Source: Actinomycetota bacterium
Lineage (GTDB): Bacteria > Actinomycetota > Actinomycetes > Streptosporangiales > Streptosporangiaceae
Length of the DNA stretch: 64,000 nucleotides
Direction: 5' to 3'
NCBI GenBank assembly: GCA_027314515.1
Contig: DAHVAR010000181.1
Span: 1-64,000, forward strand
A program made the position numbers and the translations under genes. This document shows, piece after piece, positions 44,032 to 51,813 of this stretch. Within the stretch, counting starts at the first letter, position 1. Every line of letters starts with the position of its first letter. The notes below the pieces were generated by a model. It searched no databases and was not told where the DNA came from. It worked only from the letters and a program-made list of their open reading frames with translations.

Positions 44032-44045
44032 GGGCCTAACGGCCC
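44032..44045. promoter_or_regulatory. DosR-like box between divergent nitroreductase and HTH-PPOX genes
   Basis: GGGCCTAACGGCCC (11 of 14) lies 64 bp from ATG 43967 on the minus side and 129 bp from ATG 44175 on the plus side. It could serve both genes. Confidence 0.5.
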
Positions 44046-44174
44046 TTCCCGGCTAGACCGATGTCCGTAGAGTTGACGACGGGATGCCGGCCGGGCATTC
44101 CGGCGCCGGCCCGGCCGTCCTGTGCCAGGCTGCCGCATGGCAGCCCAGGCCGGCCCGGGCCTTCTGGAGGGAAG

Positions 44175-44837
44175 ATGGGCAATGATGCCGATTCAGCCGG
44201 AACCGACGTCGGCAGGCGCATCGCCGAGCACCGCAGCCGTGCGGGGCTGACCGTCGCGCAGGCGGCTGAGCGGGCCGGGATGTCACCGGAGTACCTGGCT
44301 TACCTGGAGTCGAGCGCGGCGCCGAATCCCAGTCAGGCAGCCCTGATCCGGCTGGCGGTAGCGCTCGGCACGACCCCGGGCTCGCTGTCCGGTGCCGGGC
44401 TCAACCAGCCGCCGGGCCAGCGCTCGGCGGCGAAAGATGCACTGCTAGACAGCATGACGATCGAGGAGTGCCGGCAGCACCTGGCCGACGGCGGCGTCGG
44501 CCGCTTCCTCTTCCTCGAGCCCGGCCGCGGTCCGGTCGCCATCCCGGTGAACTTCCGGATGGACGGAGCTGACGTCCTGTTCCGCACCAGCGGCAGCGGC
44601 GGCATAGCCGCAGGCGTTCGCGAAGGACGCGTCTCCTTTGACGTCGATCACATCGATGAGGCCCTCGGCGAGGGCTGGAGCGTGCTGATCACCGGCACCG
44701 CGCGAATCATCACTGACCCGGCCGACCTGGCGCGTGCGCAGGCATTGAACATAGAGCCCTGGGCAGGCGGCGACCGGGCTTCCTATGTCCGGCTAACGGC
44801 CAGCCAGATCACCGGCCGCCGGATCAGGGCCCGCTAA
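44175..44837 (+). CDS. XRE-type HTH fused to a pyridoxamine-5'-phosphate-oxidase-like domain
   Basis: 220 residues from ATG 44175 (GGAGGGA upstream). Residues 12-70 form an XRE helix-turn-helix (GRRIAEHRSRAGLTVAQAAERAGMSPEYLAYLESS). Residues about 90-218 form a split-barrel flavin- or F420-binding domain (LADGGVGRFLFLEPGRGPVAIPVNFRMDGADVLFRTSGSG, VSFDVDHIDEALGEGWSVLITGTARI). The fusion suggests a redox-cofactor-responsive regulator. The free PPOX proteins at 50991-51455 and 60021-60465 share the second domain. It converges with the CBS-BON gene, overlapping by 14 bp. Confidence 0.85.
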   Translation: MGNDADSAGTDVGRRIAEHRSRAGLTVAQAAERAGMSPEYLAYLESSAAPNPSQAALIRLAVALGTTPGSLSGAGLNQPPGQRSAAKDALLDSMTIEECRQHLADGGVGRFLFLEPGRGPVAIPVNFRMDGADVLFRTSGSGGIAAGVREGRVSFDVDHIDEALGEGWSVLITGTARIITDPADLARAQALNIEPWAGGDRASYVRLTASQITGRRIRAR

Positions 44838-45600
44838 CGCGGCCAAGCGGCCGTTCCAGCGCCGGGCGAGCGCTCAGCAGGCGGCCAGCCGCGAGGTCAG
44901 CCTCGCCGTCGGTCCCCGGCCGCTGTGCGCGGGCCTGGCCGTCCGACTGAGGCGAATTGCCGGGCTGCCCGATGCTCAGCCGGTCACGGACCGCCACGAC
45001 GCCCTCAACATGCCGAAGCCGCGCCACTAGCTGCAATGCCATGCCCGGCTCCGTTATCGCGCCGTCAATCTTCACGATGCCGGAAGCCACTTCGACGTCG
45101 AAGGCGCCGATGTCCAGGCCGAATTCGCCGACGATAACCGCTGTCAGTATTTCGTGCAGGATGTCCGCGTCCGGGCGCTCATACACGCTCAGCACATCGG
45201 ACCGGGTGACGATACCGATCAGCAGCCCGTCGTCGCTGACCACCGGCAACCGCTTGATCCACCGGTCGTGCATCACCCTGGCGGCGGCGGCGACGGACGT
45301 GTCCGGGTGGATGGTGACCGCAGGCGAGGTCATGAGCCGCCCGGCCGTCACGGCGTTGACCTTCGACTCCTCGCCCAGCTTCCACCGCAGCCTGATGAGG
45401 CCCGCCGGCATCCGGCCGTTCGCCTCCTTGTAGAGCAGATCGGCCTCGGATACCACGCCAACGACCCGGCCAGCGTCGTTGATGACCGGGCAAGCGCTGA
45501 CCCGGTAGCGGCGCAGCACCGACACGATCTGCTTGAAGTCAGCGTCCCTCTTCACCGCGACAACGCTGGTAGTCATTACGTCCTTGACGGTGGCGCTCAT
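44824..45600 (-). CDS. CBS-pair and BON domain protein
   Basis: 258 residues from ATG 45600 (GGAGGGAAG upstream). Two CBS domains (VKDVMTTSVVAVKRDADFKQIVSVLRRYRVSACPVIND; AGRLMTSPAVTIHPDTSVAAAARVMHDRWIKRLPVVSDDG), then a BON domain (FDVEVASGIVKIDGAITEPGMALQLVARLRHVEGVVAVRDRL). A paralogue of the 39989-40900 gene without its N-terminal extension. Resembles mycobacterial HRP1-type hypoxia proteins in the CBS part. A near-perfect DosR-like box lies 106 bp upstream. Confidence 0.88.
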   Translation of the reverse strand: MSATVKDVMTTSVVAVKRDADFKQIVSVLRRYRVSACPVINDAGRVVGVVSEADLLYKEANGRMPAGLIRLRWKLGEESKVNAVTAGRLMTSPAVTIHPDTSVAAAARVMHDRWIKRLPVVSDDGLLIGIVTRSDVLSVYERPDADILHEILTAVIVGEFGLDIGAFDVEVASGIVKIDGAITEPGMALQLVARLRHVEGVVAVRDRLSIGQPGNSPQSDGQARAQRPGTDGEADLAAGRLLSARPALERPLGRVSGP

Positions 45601-45705
45601 CGGACTTCCCTCCCCCGGAATCGTCGTTCCCTTCTCGCCGCGGTCCTGCGGGCAGCGTCGCATGTACGGCCGCCTGCGGGCAGTGGCCTCATACCCAGGG
45701 AACGG

Positions 45706-45719
45706 GGGACGTTAGTCCC
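45706..45719 (-). promoter_or_regulatory. DosR-like box before the CBS-BON gene
   Basis: GGGACGTTAGTCCC, with perfect inverted half-sites GGGAC/GTCCC, matches 13 of 14 consensus positions. It lies 106 bp upstream of ATG 45600 and just past the end of the acyl-CoA synthetase gene, so it can only serve the CBS-BON gene. Confidence 0.72.
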
Positions 45720-45738
45720 GGACGCTAGCGCCGGCAGC

Positions 45739-48480
45739 TCACCGGAGCTGGCGCAGGAACGGATCTCGCGGGGCAGCGGCTGCGAGCCTGATCCTGGTAT
45801 CCACCGCGTGCGCGCCATCGGGCCTGGCGATCACCGGATTGAGATCGAGTTCAGCCACCTCCGGGAGGTCATCTGCCAGCTGGGAGACGCGAAGCAGCAG
45901 ATCCGACAGGGCGGTGACGTCGACGGCTGGCGCGCCGCGGTGGCCGAAGAGCAGCGGGGCCGCACGCACGCCACTGATCATCTGCGCAGCGTCGACATCG
46001 GTGAGAGGGGCAAGCCGCGCAGCGTGATCGCCTAGGACGTCGGTGGCGACGCCGCCGAGGCCGAACACCACGAGCGGGCCGAATACCGGCTCCTGAACGA
46101 CGCCGATCAGCGTCTCCACGCCGCCGGCCAGCATCGGCTGCACCAGCACGCGGCGCAGCCTGGCGCCGAACGCCACAGCCAGTTCGGCATATGCGCCGGC
46201 CACTTCGTCGCTCGTGCGCAGGTCTAGCTTCACGGCACCAGCATCAGACTTGTGCAGCAGACCGGCCACATCCGCTTTGAGCACGACATGGCCGCCGAGC
46301 TTGGCGGCGATCGCGACCGCCGACTCCTGGTCGGTCACCGGCCGGGTCTCCACCATCGGGATCCGGTAGCAGTCGAGCAGCGACACCGCATCCGCGGTCG
46401 CCAGCCAGCCGCCGTCCGGCTTGTCCATCAGGAAGGCTGAGACGAGGGCACGCGCGCCGGCCGAGTCGACATCAGCGAGCACGGGCACCTGACCAAGCTG
46501 AGAATCACGCCACTCCCGGTAGCTGACGGCATGGCTCAGCGCGCGGGCCGCGCTTTCGGGGTAGCTGTAGGCCGGCAGCCGTCGTGCTGTCGCTGGCCCG
46601 GGCCCGCCGCCTGCCTCGCCGTCCGTCCCGGCGCCGGCGCCCAGCAGGCTCACCCCCTCCGGCTGGTCCAGCAGCACGGCCGCCATCGGCTTGTCCACCT
46701 GCGCCGTCAGGATCGCGGCACGCAGGTCCGCGATCGCGGTCGGCACGCCAAGCGCCAGCACCGCGTCGACTGATTCGTCCGCGGCCACCGCCTCCAGGCA
46801 GGCCCGGAATCGGGGGATGCTGACGGTGGCAGTCGTGTCGACCGGCCCTGATACCGTGGCACCGGCCGGGAGCAAGCCGGCCAGGCGCCGCTGCGTGCGC
46901 GGGCCGACCACGGCGACCGTCAGCCCGCTGTCCCCGCAGGCATCGGCCGCGAGCACGCCGGCCCCGCCCGCATTGGAGACGATCGCGATGCGCCGGCCGG
47001 CCGGGAGCGGCTGGCTAGCCAGCAGCGCAGCCGCCTCCACCAGCTCGCCCAGGCTATGCGTTGCGATGATGCCGGCCTGGCCGAACAGGGCCTCCTGGGT
47101 GACCAGCGGGGTAGCGGACGCGGCCGTGTGCGACGCGGCCGCCCGCTGGCCGGCCGCCGACCGGCCGCCGATGACGGTGAGTACCGGCATTTGCCGGCCT
47201 ACCCGCCGGGCTGTCCGGGCGAACCCGCGCGGGCTGCCGAAGGACTCGACGTACAGCACCGCGAGGTTCGTCCGCTCGTCCTGCTCCCACCAGGTCAGCA
47301 TGTCGTTGCTGGAAACGTCGTACTTGTCGCCCACCGACGCGAATGAGGAGATCCCGATCCCGAGCCTGCCGAGGTGCTCGAGAAAGGCGACGCCGACCCC
47401 GCCGGACTGCACGACAAGGCCGGCCGTGCCGGCCGGCGGCATCTCGGTAGCGAATGTCGCGTTCAGCTGCGCTGCGGTCGATACGATGCCGAAGCAGTTC
47501 GGCCCGACCAGCCGCATCCCGTACCTGCGGCAGATAGCGAGCAGGTCCGCGCCGCCGCCGCCCAGGCTCGCGGTAATCACCACCAGTGCGTGCACGCCGC
47601 GCTGGCCGCACTGGGCGGCAACTGCCGGGACCGCACCCGGCGGTACCGCGATGACGGCAACATCTACGCCGGCCGGCAGGGCGGCGGCCGAGGCAAGGCA
47701 GGCGAGGCCTTCCATGGACCGGCCGCGCGGGTTCACCGGGTAGACCGGGCCGGCAAATCCGGCCGCGACAATGTTGTGCAGGATCTCCCTGCCGACCGAG
47801 CCGCGGCGGCGGCTTGCGCCGATGACCGCCACCGACGCCGGCTGCAGCAGGTGCCGCAGGCTGGCCACGTCCGCAGTGCTTGCCCGGCCCGCCACCGCGT
47901 CCAGGTAGTGGTCGAGCCGTCCGCCGTCGTGACCTGGCAACGGCATGGTCAGCTCGATCACTCCGTTGGCAAACTGCCGCTCCACCGGTAGCCCGGCATC
48001 GGCGAACACCCGCTGCATGGCCATGTTCTCGGGCAGCGTCTCCGCTGCGAACGCGGTCAGCCGCCGTTGCCGCGCCAGCGAAACCAGGTGCTCGAGCAGG
48101 AGAGTCGCCACGCCGCGTCCGTGCATCTCATCCGACACCGCGAAGGCGATCTCGGCGACGCCCGGCCGCTGTGTCGGCTCATAGCTGGCGACGCCGATGA
48201 GCTTGCCGTCCAGCCGGGCGAGCAGTGCCGCATGATCGGGTCCCTCCGGCCGGCTCAGGCGCTGTGCCTCGCGCTCTGGTGCCTGAGGGCTGAAGCTGAA
48301 GAACCGGAAATAGGCGTTATCCGGGGACATCTGCTCGTGCATCTGCCTGATGTCGTCGGCGTCCTCCGGCCTGGCCGGACGGATCTCGACCGTGCTGCCG
48401 TCGGACAGCAGCGCATAACTCGCGGGCTCCGGAGGTGTCATCGACATGCTGCCAGGCTCGTCTTGCCCGATCGTGTCCAT
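45739..48480 (-). CDS. GNAT acetyltransferase fused to ADP-forming acyl-CoA synthetase
   Basis: 913 residues from ATG 48480 (GGAAGG nine bases upstream). Order: GNAT acetyltransferase (about 20-175: EIRPARPEDADDIRQM, AVSDEMHGRGVATLLLEHL), CoA-binding domain (ASVAVIGASRRRGSVGREIL), succinyl-CoA-ligase-like domains with a probable phospho-His in AAASHTAASATP, and a C-terminal ATP-grasp (GGHVVLKADVAGLLHKSDAGAVKLDL, ELDLNPVI). In other bacteria such Pat-type fusions acetylate and silence acetyl-CoA synthetase, or make acetyl-CoA from acetate and ATP. The divergent AcuC deacetylase is the expected counterpart. An Ala/Gly-rich loop near residue 625 is unusually long. Confidence 0.9.
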   Translation of the reverse strand: MDTIGQDEPGSMSMTPPEPASYALLSDGSTVEIRPARPEDADDIRQMHEQMSPDNAYFRFFSFSPQAPEREAQRLSRPEGPDHAALLARLDGKLIGVASYEPTQRPGVAEIAFAVSDEMHGRGVATLLLEHLVSLARQRRLTAFAAETLPENMAMQRVFADAGLPVERQFANGVIELTMPLPGHDGGRLDHYLDAVAGRASTADVASLRHLLQPASVAVIGASRRRGSVGREILHNIVAAGFAGPVYPVNPRGRSMEGLACLASAAALPAGVDVAVIAVPPGAVPAVAAQCGQRGVHALVVITASLGGGGADLLAICRRYGMRLVGPNCFGIVSTAAQLNATFATEMPPAGTAGLVVQSGGVGVAFLEHLGRLGIGISSFASVGDKYDVSSNDMLTWWEQDERTNLAVLYVESFGSPRGFARTARRVGRQMPVLTVIGGRSAAGQRAAASHTAASATPLVTQEALFGQAGIIATHSLGELVEAAALLASQPLPAGRRIAIVSNAGGAGVLAADACGDSGLTVAVVGPRTQRRLAGLLPAGATVSGPVDTTATVSIPRFRACLEAVAADESVDAVLALGVPTAIADLRAAILTAQVDKPMAAVLLDQPEGVSLLGAGAGTDGEAGGGPGPATARRLPAYSYPESAARALSHAVSYREWRDSQLGQVPVLADVDSAGARALVSAFLMDKPDGGWLATADAVSLLDCYRIPMVETRPVTDQESAVAIAAKLGGHVVLKADVAGLLHKSDAGAVKLDLRTSDEVAGAYAELAVAFGARLRRVLVQPMLAGGVETLIGVVQEPVFGPLVVFGLGGVATDVLGDHAARLAPLTDVDAAQMISGVRAAPLLFGHRGAPAVDVTALSDLLLRVSQLADDLPEVAELDLNPVIARPDGAHAVDTRIRLAAAAPRDPFLRQLR

Positions 48481-48620
48481 GGCCGGCAGCCTTCCGCGGA
48501 GAGTAGTCCAGGCCAGCATTGCAGCCGGCCGCCCGCCCGGCCACCTGCCTAACGGGATACCCGGCCGGGACGTTCGGCCGAAATTTCGCTGGGTCAAGCG
48601 ACGCATCATGGCAATTGACC

Positions 48621-48634
48621 GGGGTTACAGGCCC
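48621..48634. promoter_or_regulatory. weak DosR-like box between the GNAT-synthetase and acuC genes
   Basis: GGGGTTACAGGCCC matches about 10 of 14 positions. It lies in the divergent region, 52 bp before GTG 48686 and 140 bp before ATG 48480. Listed because of its position; on sequence alone it would not be called. Confidence 0.3.
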
Positions 48635-48685
48635 GTCCGCCGGCATGTGGCAGGCTGGCCATGGCGCGGCGGAAGGAGCCATGAA

Positions 48686-49888
48686 GTGAGCTGCACCCTG
48701 CATGTCTCCTGGGACGACCGGTTGACGGACTACGATTTCGGCCCCCAGCATCCGCTAGGCCCGATCAGGGTGAAGCTCACCATGGAGCTCGCCAGGGCGT
48801 TCGGGGTGCTCAGCCAGGACGAGGTCACGGTGCGGCCGGCGGTCCCGGCCACCGAGGCTGAGCTGCAACTCGCGCACGATCCCGGCTACATCGCGGTGGT
48901 GAAGGCGGCGGGCGCGATGGCCGCCGAGCCCGGCGCGGCGCCGGTTGACGCGGCAACCCTGCTCCGGCATGGGCTTGGCACCGACGATGATCCGGTATTC
49001 GGCCATATGCACGAGGCATCCGCTCTGGTGGCGGGCGCGACACTGGCCGCAGCGCAGGCGACCTGGTCGGGCGCCGCGCAGCATGGTGCCAGTATCGCTG
49101 GCGGCCTGCACCACGCCATGCGCGGCAACGCCAGCGGGTTCTGCATCTACAACGACCCGGCCATCGCGATCGCGTGGCTGCTCCGCCACGGTGCCGAGCG
49201 GGTTGCCTACGTCGACATCGACGTCCACCACGGCGACGGCGTCCAGGCGGCGTTCTGGAACGACCCGAGGGTGCTGACGATCAGCATCCACCAGCACCCG
49301 GCCACGCTGTTCCCTGGCACTGGCCGGCCAGCGGAGACCGGCGGCGCGGGCGCGGAGGGCTCCGCGGTCAACGTCGCGCTGCCGGCTGGCACTAGGGACG
49401 CGGGCTGGCTTCGCGCCCTGCATGCTGTCGTGCCGCCGCTGCTGCGCCAGTTCCGGCCGCAGATCCTGGTCAGCCAGCACGGTTGTGACACGCACTGGAG
49501 CGATCCGCTTGCCAACCTGGAGGTCACCGTCGACGCTCAGCGTGCCGCGCACATGGCCCTGCACCGGCTCGCGCATGAGGTCGCGGACGGCAGATGGCTG
49601 CTGACCGGCGGCGGCGGCTATCAGCTTGTCCAGGTAGTACCCAGAACCTGGACTCACCTGCTGGCAGAGGCCTGCGGCCACCCCATCCCGCCGGGCTCGC
49701 CGACTCCGGCCGCGTGGCGTGAGTACGTCGGCTGGGTGGCCGCCGAGCCGGCCCCCGAACTGATGACCGACGGCGCCGACGGCGCCTACCCGGACTTCGA
49801 GGCCGGCTACGACCCGGCTGACCCGGTCGACCAGGCCATCATCGCGACCAGGGACGCGGTCTTCCCGCTGCGCGGCCTGTTTCCCTAG
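48686..49888 (+). CDS. acuC: acetoin utilization/histone deacetylase family protein (AcuC-like)
   Basis: 400 residues from GTG 48686 (GGAAGGAG eight bases upstream). Class I/II deacetylase fold: QHPLGPIRVKLTMELARAFGVL, GGLHHAMRGNASGFCIYNDPAIAI with the His pair, YVDIDVHHGDGVQAAFW with zinc ligands Asp and His, and LVSQHGCDTHWSDPLANLEVT. AcuC removes acetyl groups from lysine in acetyl-CoA synthetase and related proteins. Its divergent neighbour is a GNAT/acyl-CoA synthetase fusion, so the two probably form an acetylation switch on acetate metabolism, matching the phosphoketolase-acetate kinase genes nearby. Confidence 0.9.
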   Translation: MSCTLHVSWDDRLTDYDFGPQHPLGPIRVKLTMELARAFGVLSQDEVTVRPAVPATEAELQLAHDPGYIAVVKAAGAMAAEPGAAPVDAATLLRHGLGTDDDPVFGHMHEASALVAGATLAAAQATWSGAAQHGASIAGGLHHAMRGNASGFCIYNDPAIAIAWLLRHGAERVAYVDIDVHHGDGVQAAFWNDPRVLTISIHQHPATLFPGTGRPAETGGAGAEGSAVNVALPAGTRDAGWLRALHAVVPPLLRQFRPQILVSQHGCDTHWSDPLANLEVTVDAQRAAHMALHRLAHEVADGRWLLTGGGGYQLVQVVPRTWTHLLAEACGHPIPPGSPTPAAWREYVGWVAAEPAPELMTDGADGAYPDFEAGYDPADPVDQAIIATRDAVFPLRGLFP

Positions 49889-49947
49889 GGCACCGTCTTT
49901 CCCGGGGAACTGCTTCCCGACGGCGCCCTCCATCAGGAAATGGGCCT

Positions 49948-50988
49948 TTACCGGGCCAGCACTACCTTCAGCGCACCGGTGTCGGCGGACCGGCTGAAGA
50001 CGTCGTAAGCCTCATCGAAATCATCGAAACCGAACCGGTGCGTGACAAGCCGGGCAGCGTCAAGCTGGCCGCTTGCCAGCAGCCGCAGCAGCGTCGGCGT
50101 CGAATAGGTATCCACCAGGCCGGTGCTGATCGTGATGTCGCGGATCCACTGATCTTCCAGGTGCAGGGCGGCCGACTTGCCGTGCACGCCGATGTTCGCG
50201 ACCCTGGCACCCGGCCGGGTCAGCCGGACCGCCAGCTCGAAGGTCTCCGGCCGGCCGACCGCCTCGATGGTCACGTCCGCGCCCAGGCCATCGGTCAGCG
50301 ACCGCACCGCCTGCAGCGGGTCGCTGATCTCACTGTTCACCGTCACGTCCGCGCCGAACTCCTTGGCTGCCTCCAGGCGCCGGTCCGCGATGTCGATGGC
50401 GACGATGTGACTCGGGCTGAACAGCCTGGCTGTCATGACGGCGGCCAGCCCGACCGGCCCGGAGCCGACGACTGCGACGACATCTCCGGGACGCACGCCA
50501 GCCTTCAGCACGCCGACCTCGTAGCCGGTCGGCAAGATGTCGGCGAGCATGAGTGCCTGCTCGTCCGGGACGCCGGAGGGCAGCCGGTAGGTAGAGGTAT
50601 CCGCGAAGGGCACCCGGACGAACTCCGCCTGCGCGCCGTCGTAGGTGTGACCGAGCACCCAGCCGCCGCCGCCCAGGCACTGCCCGTACCTGCCCTGGCG
50701 GCAGTACTGGCAGGCGCCGCAGGCAGAGATGCACGACACCAGCACGCGGTCGCCCTCGCCGATGGTGCGAACGGCGGCGCCGGCATCCTCGACGGTGCCG
50801 ACCGCCTCGTGCCCGAGTATCCGGCCGGGCCGGACGGTGGGCACGTCACCGCGGAGGATGTGCAGATCGGTCCCGCAGATCGTGGTCATGTCGACCCGCA
50901 CGATGACATCACCGTCATCGGTGATCTGGGGGTCTGGCACTTCGGTGACGGCCCGCTGCCCCTGGCCCTGATAGACAACCGCACGCAT
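49948..50988 (-). CDS. zinc-dependent alcohol dehydrogenase (MDR family)
   Basis: 346 residues. Zinc MDR enzyme: MTTICGTDLHILRGD and GHEAVGTVEDAG catalytic ligands, structural cysteines in CGACQYCRQGRYGQC, Rossmann VVGSGPVGLAAVMTARLF. The segments GGWVLGHTYDGAQAEFVRVP and LADILPTGYEVGV match the subgroup including isopropanol- and formaldehyde-type dehydrogenases. It starts 2 bp after the PPOX gene and is therefore cotranscribed with it, probably from the DosR-like box at 51510. Likely NAD(H)-recycling under low oxygen. Confidence 0.9.
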   Translation of the reverse strand: MRAVVYQGQGQRAVTEVPDPQITDDGDVIVRVDMTTICGTDLHILRGDVPTVRPGRILGHEAVGTVEDAGAAVRTIGEGDRVLVSCISACGACQYCRQGRYGQCLGGGGWVLGHTYDGAQAEFVRVPFADTSTYRLPSGVPDEQALMLADILPTGYEVGVLKAGVRPGDVVAVVGSGPVGLAAVMTARLFSPSHIVAIDIADRRLEAAKEFGADVTVNSEISDPLQAVRSLTDGLGADVTIEAVGRPETFELAVRLTRPGARVANIGVHGKSAALHLEDQWIRDITISTGLVDTYSTPTLLRLLASGQLDAARLVTHRFGFDDFDEAYDVFSRSADTGALKVVLAR

Positions 50989-50990
50989 CG

Positions 50991-51455
50991 CTAGCCGTCC
51001 TCTCCCCTGTGGTCAGCTGATCCGCCTGACGCCGGCTCGTGCCGGATTCGCCGGCCGGTAATCCTGGCCGGGGTGATCCTGATGAAGTGCTCGCGCTCCC
51101 CCTCCGGCCACGGCACAACGCCAGCCGCCCGGGCGTCAGCCTGTTCGTCCGGGTCATCCAGATGGTGCGCGGGCCCCTGGATCAGGACACTCCAGCCCTC
51201 GCGGGCTTGGGCGTCGAACTTGTCGATCTCGAATGCCACGCGGTACTCGGCGTGCTCGATGCCGGTGCGCAGATCCTCATCCGTCGAGCCGGCCGCAGTC
51301 GTCCGGAACAAGATCGCGCCGTCATGCAGCACGTAGTTCACCGGGAGCACGGTGAGGTCGAAGCGTCCGGGGAACGCGAGCCTGCCGATGCCCCCCGGCG
51401 CGATCAGCGCGAGGCACTGCGCCTCGTCGAGCATCTCGAGCTTCGCACCGGGCAC
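50991..51455 (-). CDS. pyridoxamine-5'-phosphate-oxidase-like flavin/F420-binding protein
   Basis: 154 residues from GTG 51455 (GAGGAG six bases upstream; GTG 51482 is the alternative). Split-barrel fold: LIAPGGIGRLAFPGRFDLTVLPVNYVLHDGAILFRT, YRVAFEIDKFDAQAREGWSVLIQGPAHHL and FIRITPARITGRRI. This family in actinobacteria binds FMN, F420 or heme and includes several DosR-regulated members. It is close in sequence to the PPOX half of the 44175-44837 protein. First gene of an operon with the alcohol dehydrogenase. Confidence 0.85.
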   Translation of the reverse strand: MPGAKLEMLDEAQCLALIAPGGIGRLAFPGRFDLTVLPVNYVLHDGAILFRTTAAGSTDEDLRTGIEHAEYRVAFEIDKFDAQAREGWSVLIQGPAHHLDDPDEQADARAAGVVPWPEGEREHFIRITPARITGRRIRHEPASGGSADHRGEDG

Positions 51456-51509
51456 CGTGCTCTCCTCTCGCCCCGAGATCACGCTGCCAGCGCGGTTCGT
51501 GGCTCAATA

Positions 51510-51523
51510 GGGGCGAAAGACCC
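51510..51523 (-). promoter_or_regulatory. DosR-like box before the PPOX-alcohol dehydrogenase operon
   Basis: GGGGCGAAAGACCC matches 11 of 14 positions and lies 55 bp upstream of GTG 51455. A further partial site, GGGACTCACGAC, begins at 51532. Confidence 0.5.
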
Positions 51524-51688
51524 GCTGGCCAGGGACTCACGACAGGCAGCTAGCGGGAGGGACCATACCCGCTTCTCGCGGATCCAGATTCCGCGGTGTG
51601 CCGGCATTGCTGCCGGTAACCCCGCGGCTTCCGATGGCTGGTCCCTCCCGCCACCTTCGATCACACCGTCCTCGCCGCTGGGTATCTA

Positions 51689-51702
51689 GGGTCCTAGGTC
51701 CG
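51689..51702 (+). promoter_or_regulatory. DosR-like box before the hydrogenase operon
   Basis: GGGTCCTAGGTCCG (about 10 of 14) sits 112 bp before ATG 51814, followed ten bases later by another GGGAC half-site. Published work on Mycobacterium smegmatis reports DosR control of its group 3b hydrogenase, which makes this position meaningful. Confidence 0.45.
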
Positions 51703-51813
51703 CTCCCGACCGGGACCTATCGCCTGGCACGCGGGAGCGGGGATTACCGACGTGCGGCCCTACTGAGCCGCGGCCTGGGCGGCGATGCTGTTGCGTTGGG
51801 GGATGGAGCAGTC

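Larger units (their letters stand above)
51456..51813. other. divergent control region before the hydrogenase operon
   Basis: About 360 bases without a credible gene, between the PPOX gene and the hydrogenase operon. It holds two DosR-like boxes (51510-51523, 51689-51702), a GGGACCTAT half-site at 51712, and the Shine-Dalgarno GGGGGATGGAG before ATG 51814. A frame reading from 51598 into the hydrogenase gene lacks a good ribosome site and is not taken as coding. Confidence 0.55.

Noticed and set aside
48446-48685. N-terminal extension of AcuC
   Set aside because: The frame is open upstream but the family start is at VSCTLHVSW, where GTG 48686 has a strong GGAAGGAG; the upstream part lies in the divergent promoter region.
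51598-51813. N-terminal extension of the hydrogenase iron-sulfur subunit
   Set aside because: The frame is open but has no ribosome site at 51598, is Arg/Pro-rich and contains two DosR-like boxes; ATG 51814 has GGAG at good spacing and starts near the conserved part.
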